A stretch of DNA of 64,000 nucleotides, from positions 1 through 64,000 of the forward strand of contig JAEDKN010000003.1 in the NCBI GenBank assembly GCA_016295795.1, in the 5' to 3' direction. Each line of letters starts with the position of its first letter. Position 1 is the first letter of the stretch. The position numbers and the translations under genes are program-made. The stretch is from Bacilli bacterium (GTDB lineage: Bacteria > Bacillota_I > Bacilli_A > RF39 > UBA660). The notes below the pieces were generated by a model, which was given only the letters and a program-made list of their open reading frames with translations, had not been told where the DNA came from and made no database searches. Shown here piece after piece: positions 60,438-64,000 of the stretch.

Positions 60438-60466
60438 TTGACTATTAAAGATATATATATTATAAT
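60438..60466 (+). promoter_or_regulatory. Promoter of rpsD
   Basis: TTGACT (60438-60443) and TATAAT (60461-60466), separated by 17 bp. Confidence 0.85.
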
Positions 60467-60472
60467 TATAAA

Positions 60473-60627
60473 CGCATATTCAATGAACAGCACTTATTTT
60501 AGTAATGTAACGTGTTTATTAAGTTTGGTAGTAGCTTTGCTGTTGGGTGAGGCCATTAAAATAAACTCCCTACAAATATTAAAGTAAGACTCTTTGTTTA
60601 TGTGAATAAATAAAGGAGGAAATATTA
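60473..60627 (+). promoter_or_regulatory. Probable ribosomal protein S4 autoregulatory leader
   Basis: A 155-nt untranslated leader lies between the rpsD promoter and AGGAGG. It includes GGTAGTAG, GTTGGGTGAGG and CTCCCTAC, which can pair in a pseudoknot-like set. In Firmicutes the S4 protein represses its own mRNA through such a leader. The short frame inside has no ribosome site and is not called. Motif-level identity to the known leader family was not confirmed. Confidence 0.5.
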
Positions 60628-61230
60628 ATGGCAAGATATACTGGACCTAGTTACAAACAAGCTCGTCGTGTTGGATTTTCTATTTCAGAAAACGGAAAAG
60701 ATATCGCTAGACGTCCATATGGACCTGGTCAACATGGAGCTGATAGAAAAGGTAAACTTTCTAACTATGGAGTACAATTAAAAGAAAAACAAAAAGTTAG
60801 ATTTATGTATGGTCTTAATGAAAAGCAATTTGAAAAAACTTTCAGAGAAGCTGGTAAAATGCAAGGAATTCATGGTGAAAATTTCTTAAAGCTTCTTGAA
60901 TCAAGACTTGATAATTTAGTTTATCGTTTAGGATTCGCATCAACTCGTCGCGGAGCTAGACAACTTGTTAATCACGGTCATATCTTAGTTAATGGTAAAA
61001 AAGTAGATATTCCATCTTACAGAGTTAAGCCTGGTTCTACAATTTCATTAAAAGATAAAGATAAAGACTTAAAAGTTGTTAAAGAATCATTAGAAAAAGT
61101 AACTAATAGAGTTGAATTCGTTACATTTGATGAATCAAAAATGACTGGTACTTTTGTAAGATTACCTGAAAGAAATGAATTGAATCCTGATATTAAAGAG
61201 ACTCTAATAGTTGAATATTACAACAGATAA
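60628..61230 (+). CDS. rpsD: Small ribosomal subunit protein S4
   Basis: The 200-aa protein begins [18 protein letters not shown], with the S4 N-terminal domain lacking the four zinc cysteines (a C-minus form), and the S4 RNA-binding domain [20 protein letters not shown] followed by [16 protein letters not shown]. It organises 16S rRNA folding and represses its own synthesis. GGAGGAAATATTA precedes ATG and a bidirectional terminator follows. Confidence 0.98.
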   Translation: MARYTGPSYKQARRVGFSISENGKDIARRPYGPGQHGADRKGKLSNYGVQLKEKQKVRFMYGLNEKQFEKTFREAGKMQGIHGENFLKLLESRLDNLVYRLGFASTRRGARQLVNHGHILVNGKKVDIPSYRVKPGSTISLKDKDKDLKVVKESLEKVTNRVEFVTFDESKMTGTFVRLPERNELNPDIKETLIVEYYNR

Positions 61231-61256
61231 AAAAATCGGAAATCCGATTTTTTATT
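61231..61256. terminator. Bidirectional terminator between rpsD and the transferase gene
   Basis: AAAAAATCGG-aaa-TCCGATTTTTT forms a stem with T-runs on both strands, serving the convergent genes. Confidence 0.9.
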
Positions 61257-61797
61257 TTGCCATCATTTTTCTTATTATTGCAGCAGGTGTTTTCAATACT
61301 ATCTTTAAATCTAACCAAAAACTTAGATTATCATAATACTTTATATCACATTCTAGCTTTTCTTTGTGCGTTCCACCATCTCTTATCTGAAACAATCCAG
61401 TTATCCCAGGCTTAAGAAGATATCTTTTTTCGCTTATTTTATCTTTAGGCAAATCATCACCAGGTATAAAAGGACGCGGTCCAACAAGAGACATATCACC
61501 TTTTAAAACATTAAATAATTGAGGAAGCTCATTTAATCTACTATAATCTATAAATCTAGTAACATTAGTAAAAACCTTCTCTTTAGAATTAGGCTTTTTA
61601 GGTAAACTCGTCCTAAATTTATACATGATAAATATTTTATGATATTGTCCTTCTTTTTCTTTTCTATGATTAAAAATAGGCCACCCTAATTCTATATAGG
61701 TAACTATTGCAATAAGAATTATAAGAGGACACAATACAATTAATAATATTACCGAAATAATAACATCTAATAACCGTTTTATATATCTTCTATACAT
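61252..61797 (-). CDS. Small phosphoglycosyl transferase with a substituted catalytic dyad
   Basis: The 181-aa protein is a PglC/WbaP-type transferase: re-entrant N-terminal helix (RRYIKRLLDVIISVILLIVL), MYKFRT, NVLKGDMSLVGPRPFIPGD and KPGITGLFQI. The catalytic SLDELPQ motif reads SRLNELPQ, replacing the nucleophilic Asp by Asn beside the conserved Glu. Such enzymes move sugar-1-phosphate to undecaprenyl phosphate to begin glycan assembly. The hairpin that sequesters its ribosome site is also the terminator of tyrS upstream. Confidence 0.93.
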   Translation of the reverse strand: MYRRYIKRLLDVIISVILLIVLCPLIILIAIVTYIELGWPIFNHRKEKEGQYHKIFIMYKFRTSLPKKPNSKEKVFTNVTRFIDYSRLNELPQLFNVLKGDMSLVGPRPFIPGDDLPKDKISEKRYLLKPGITGLFQIRDGGTHKEKLECDIKYYDNLSFWLDLKIVLKTPAAIIRKMMAK

Positions 61798-61833
61798 AAA
61801 AATAGCCTCCTTCTTATTTCTTATGAGGCTATT
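61796..61833 (-). terminator. Terminator of tyrS that also hides the transferase ribosome site
   Basis: On the minus strand AATAGCCTC (61825-61833) pairs with GAGGCTATT (61801-61809), followed by TTTATG. The 3' arm contains the AGGAGG of the transferase, whose ATG begins at 61797, so the hairpin may couple termination with translation control. Confidence 0.8.
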
Positions 61834-61840
61834 ATAACAT

Positions 61841-63067
61841 TTATTTTAAATTTATTAAATAGTATTTCTTTTTTCCTCTTCTAATAATTACATACTTATC
61901 TTCAATGGAAATTTCTTTACATATAATATAATTTTCATCTTTTATTACATCTCCATTAACCAAAATAGCACCATTATTAATAAATTCTCTAGCTTCTCTT
62001 TTGCTAGAAGCAATATTTTTATCAACTAGGAGATCTAATAAATTCATACTTTCTTCTATCTGATAAGAAGGAACTCCCTTAAAGACTTGCTCTATATCAG
62101 TTGCAGTAAGTGTTTTTACATTTCCATTAAACAAAACTTCACTAAGTCTTACTGCTTTTTCATACTCTTCTTTGCCATGAATATCAGTAATAACCTCGCG
62201 AGCTAAAGCTTTATGCGCTTCTCTCAAATGCGGATTTTCATTATGACTCTTTTCAATTTCTTCTATTTCTTCTTTTGATAAAAAAGTTAGTTTCTTTAAA
62301 TATTCAATAATCATAGAATCTTCAAGATTTACTAAGTATTGATATAGTTCATAACTTGATGTTTTGTTTTTATCTAGCCATAATGCATTACCTTCTGTTT
62401 TGCCAAATTTAACCCCATTAGAATCAGTTATTAGTGGCATTACCATTCCATATACTTCTTTATCAAGTTTTTTTCTTACAAGCTCTATTCCTGAAGTTAT
62501 ATTTCCCCATTGATCTGAACCAGCTACTTGCAAAATACATCCTCTTGTTTCGTATAAATGCATAAAGTCAAGTGCCTGTAATATCATATATGAAAATTCA
62601 GCATAAGTAATTCCGCTTTCTAATCTTGATTTTACTTTATCCTTAGCAAGCATATAATTAACATTAAAATATTTTCCATAATCTCTTAGGAAGTCTATAA
62701 CATTTATATCTTTTGTCCAATCGTAGTTGTTCACAACCTCAAACCCAAAAATTTCTTCAGCCTGACGTTTTAATCCTTTGAAATTTTTTTCCACTTCTTC
62801 CTTTGAAATCATTGGCCGTTCCGCAGTCGGCTTAGGATCTCCAATAAGCCCTGTAGCTCCACCTACTAAAAGTATTGGATGATGCCCAGCTTTAGCCAAT
62901 CTTTTAGAAATTAGAAATGATGAATAGTGTCCAATATGCATAGAATCTGCAGTTGGATCTGTTCCAATATAAAAAGTAATAGAATCATTATTTAGCTTAT
63001 CAATAAGATCTGGGCTACTTATATCTTGTATTAACCCTCTCCATTTCAATTCTTCATATAAATTCAT
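61841..63067 (-). CDS. tyrS: Tyrosyl-tRNA synthetase
   Basis: The 408-aa protein has the class I signature GTDPTADSMHIGHYSSF (HIGH) near residue 40, QVAGSDQWGNITSGIEL, and KFGKTEGNALW as the KMSKS counterpart (Lys-Phe-Gly-Lys-Thr), followed by the S4-like C-terminal domain with SSKREAREFINNGAILVNG. It charges tRNA-Tyr in the cytosol. The ATG at 63067 follows GGAGGAAATAAAT, rather than an upstream TTG. Expression is governed by the T-box leader upstream. Confidence 0.98.
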   Translation of the reverse strand: MNLYEELKWRGLIQDISSPDLIDKLNNDSITFYIGTDPTADSMHIGHYSSFLISKRLAKAGHHPILLVGGATGLIGDPKPTAERPMISKEEVEKNFKGLKRQAEEIFGFEVVNNYDWTKDINVIDFLRDYGKYFNVNYMLAKDKVKSRLESGITYAEFSYMILQALDFMHLYETRGCILQVAGSDQWGNITSGIELVRKKLDKEVYGMVMPLITDSNGVKFGKTEGNALWLDKNKTSSYELYQYLVNLEDSMIIEYLKKLTFLSKEEIEEIEKSHNENPHLREAHKALAREVITDIHGKEEYEKAVRLSEVLFNGNVKTLTATDIEQVFKGVPSYQIEESMNLLDLLVDKNIASSKREAREFINNGAILVNGDVIKDENYIICKEISIEDKYVIIRRGKKKYYLINLK

Positions 63068-63121
63068 ATTTATTTCCTCCTTCAATTTCTTATTCCTTGA
63101 ACGCGCAATTCTTTTTAAAAC

Positions 63122-63323
63122 AAAAAGATAGTATATACTAAGGACGAGTCATACCCGTGGTACCACCTTAATTCATAGCTATACTATCTCATTACTATAT
63201 GGCGTAACCCAATAAGCTCCAAATTCGTAATTCACATAAATCTAAAGATTAGTTTTCACCACCACTAATTCTCTTTTTTCTTTATAAATATGTTACTATA
63301 ATTTTTCATCGCTTAAATATTTA
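63122..63323 (-). promoter_or_regulatory. T-box riboswitch for tyrS
   Basis: The leader contains the T-box sequence AAGGTGGTACCACG (minus strand, 63156-63169) and a competing terminator: GATAGTATA pairs with TATACTATC (63180-63188 with 63127-63135), followed by a T-run. A TAC tyrosine codon in the likely specifier loop is at 63227-63229. Uncharged tRNA-Tyr would bind and stabilise antitermination. The stem I sequence fills 63190-63300. Confidence 0.9.
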
Positions 63324-63329
63324 TATTAT

Positions 63330-63358
63330 ATAATAACATCAAAAAAGTTTTATTTCAA
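63330..63358 (-). promoter_or_regulatory. Promoter of the tyrS leader
   Basis: TTGAAA (63353-63358) and TATTAT (63330-63335), 17 bp apart on the minus strand. Alternative TATAAT sequences overlap this region. Confidence 0.55.
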
Positions 63359-63360
63359 TA

Positions 63361-63786
63361 TTATTTTTCTTTACTCTCATTATTTTCTAATTTATTTAAA
63401 ACTTCTTTTACCACAACAATAGCTTTTTCTCTTACTTCGTTTGCAGCTTTTTCTAAAACCGGAGTACCTTTTTCTATAGCTAAATTAACTAATTCTTCAC
63501 TTTTGTCTTTTATTTGAGCTGCTTTTTCTTTCGCAATTTTTAAAACTTTTTCTTTATCTAAATCAGATAATTCCTCTTTCAATTCAGCAATTTTTTCTTC
63601 TATCATCTCTTTTACATCTTCAGAATCAACTTCTTTTAACTTTGATACAAGTTCATCAATTTTGTTTTTTAAATCGCGTCTAGTTTCACTTCCTTTTTTA
63701 GGTGCGAATAAAATTCCTAATCCTGCACCAACTGCTGCTCCCAAAGCAAATTTTCCTAGTCCGCAACATTTTTTTTCTTTACTCAT
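63361..63786 (-). CDS. YtxH family stress or envelope-associated protein
   Basis: The 141-aa protein has a CCGLG start, a glycine-rich helical segment (ALGAAVGAGLGILFAPKKG) characteristic of YtxH and a long amphipathic helical tail. The ATG at 63786 follows AGGAAGATGATTTTT and is preferred over longer starts. YtxH proteins associate with general stress and may anchor to the membrane. It shares its first bases with the stop of the upstream DUF948-like gene, so both are co-transcribed. Confidence 0.85.
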   Translation of the reverse strand: MSKEKKCCGLGKFALGAAVGAGLGILFAPKKGSETRRDLKNKIDELVSKLKEVDSEDVKEMIEEKIAELKEELSDLDKEKVLKIAKEKAAQIKDKSEELVNLAIEKGTPVLEKAANEVREKAIVVVKEVLNKLENNESKEK

Positions 63787-64000
63787 AAAAATCATCTTCC
63801 TCTTTCTTTCTTTTTTTATTTTTTGAAAACTTTCCAAAAAAGTTAAATATTCCATCAATCAGTCTATCACCGATAGAAGATAGTGTTGAAGTTGTCATAT
63901 CAATCGCATTAAACAATCCATCTAAGGTTTTCACTTTACGATCAACATTATCTAATATTTCATTTGTCTTATCAACCGTATAAATTAATTTTATTATTAA
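63779..64000 (-). CDS. DUF948-like protein, C-terminal part only
   Basis: The visible 73 codons encode VDKTNEILDNVDRKVKTLDG and LFNAIDMTTSTLSSIGDRL, then a basic, lysine-rich tail ending FYE. This pattern recalls DUF948 family proteins that precede YtxH genes in Bacillota. The gene is cut by the window edge, so the start and N-terminal membrane helix are not seen. It overlaps the YtxH gene start by eight bases. Confidence 0.75.
   Translation of the reverse strand, partial: LIIKLIYTVDKTNEILDNVDRKVKTLDGLFNAIDMTTSTLSSIGDRLIDGIFNFFGKFSKNKKRKKEEDDFYE

Noticed and set aside
60402..60587. 61-aa frame overlapping the rpsD leader
   Set aside because: It starts within the end of the upstream gene without a ribosome site and covers the promoter and structured leader.
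1..64000. CRISPR arrays, tRNA and rRNA genes
   Set aside because: No regularly spaced long repeats with unique spacers, no cloverleaf with the TTC arm, and no rRNA-like conserved blocks were seen. The 23-bp iterons have no spacers.
1..64000. TGA read as tryptophan
   Set aside because: Proteins use TGG for Trp, and TGA acts as stop at virB4 and at the 35-aa peptide gene, so the standard code applies.

Overview
This AT-rich window with short intergenic spaces comes from a low-GC Bacillota. The core genes (ffh, ylxM, ftsY, ezrA, rpsD, a T-box-controlled tyrS, recG, a one-chain pyruvate:ferredoxin oxidoreductase and a CotD-like coat protein) suggest an anaerobic, probably gut-type, Bacilli/Mollicutes-like lineage. 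The standard genetic code fits: TGA serves as a stop and Trp is encoded by TGG.

Region 1 (1 to about 29.1 kb) is most of an integrative and conjugative element (ICE); its left end is not visible. Read leftward from about 21.5 kb it holds a 35-aa peptide gene, an ArpU-like regulator, a thioester/SpaA-repeat adhesin with its own sortase, a winged-helix protein beside four 23-bp iterons, several OB-fold (SSB-like) proteins, a reduced type IV secretion system (VirB2, VirB6, VirB3, VirB4 and an M23 hydrolase), a candidate oriT, two relaxosome proteins, a relaxase and a VirD4 coupling ATPase. Cargo follows beyond a terminator (DUF262-HNH nuclease, SWIM protein, alpha/beta hydrolase). A GIY-YIG helicase restriction-modification operon (22 to 27 kb) lies between the transfer genes and the rightward xis-int pair. 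Matching operator-promoter modules sit at both edges of that operon.

Region 2 (29.09 to 39.44 kb) is a 10-kb defence cassette bounded by direct copies of CTTCAGGGGG and by internal inverted arm repeats. It has no integrase, only an excisionase-like gene with a frameshift. It therefore looks like a cis-mobilizable element in tandem with the ICE. It carries DUF2075 nuclease-helicase, DUF4145, MazG-like, NUDIX and PLD-helicase-DUF3427 genes, a PD-(D/E)XK-like protein, and an RloA-like ATPase with a Toprim RloB protein (PARIS-like architecture). The attachment core seems to lie at the 3' end of a small RNA gene, just before its terminator.

Region 3 (39.5 to 64 kb) is chromosome: recG, a second small RNA, nifJ, three envelope genes (CapA-like, phosphodiester glycosidase, DUF6273-like), an OLE-like large RNA followed by an OapA-like membrane protein, an Ig-repeat surface protein, cotD-like, ffh, a 642-aa unknown, ylxM-ftsY, ezrA, rpsD with a probable S4 leader, a phosphoglycosyl transferase with an altered catalytic dyad, tyrS with a tyrosine T-box, a YtxH protein and a partial DUF948-like gene. 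All calls come from reading the sequence; no database search was run.
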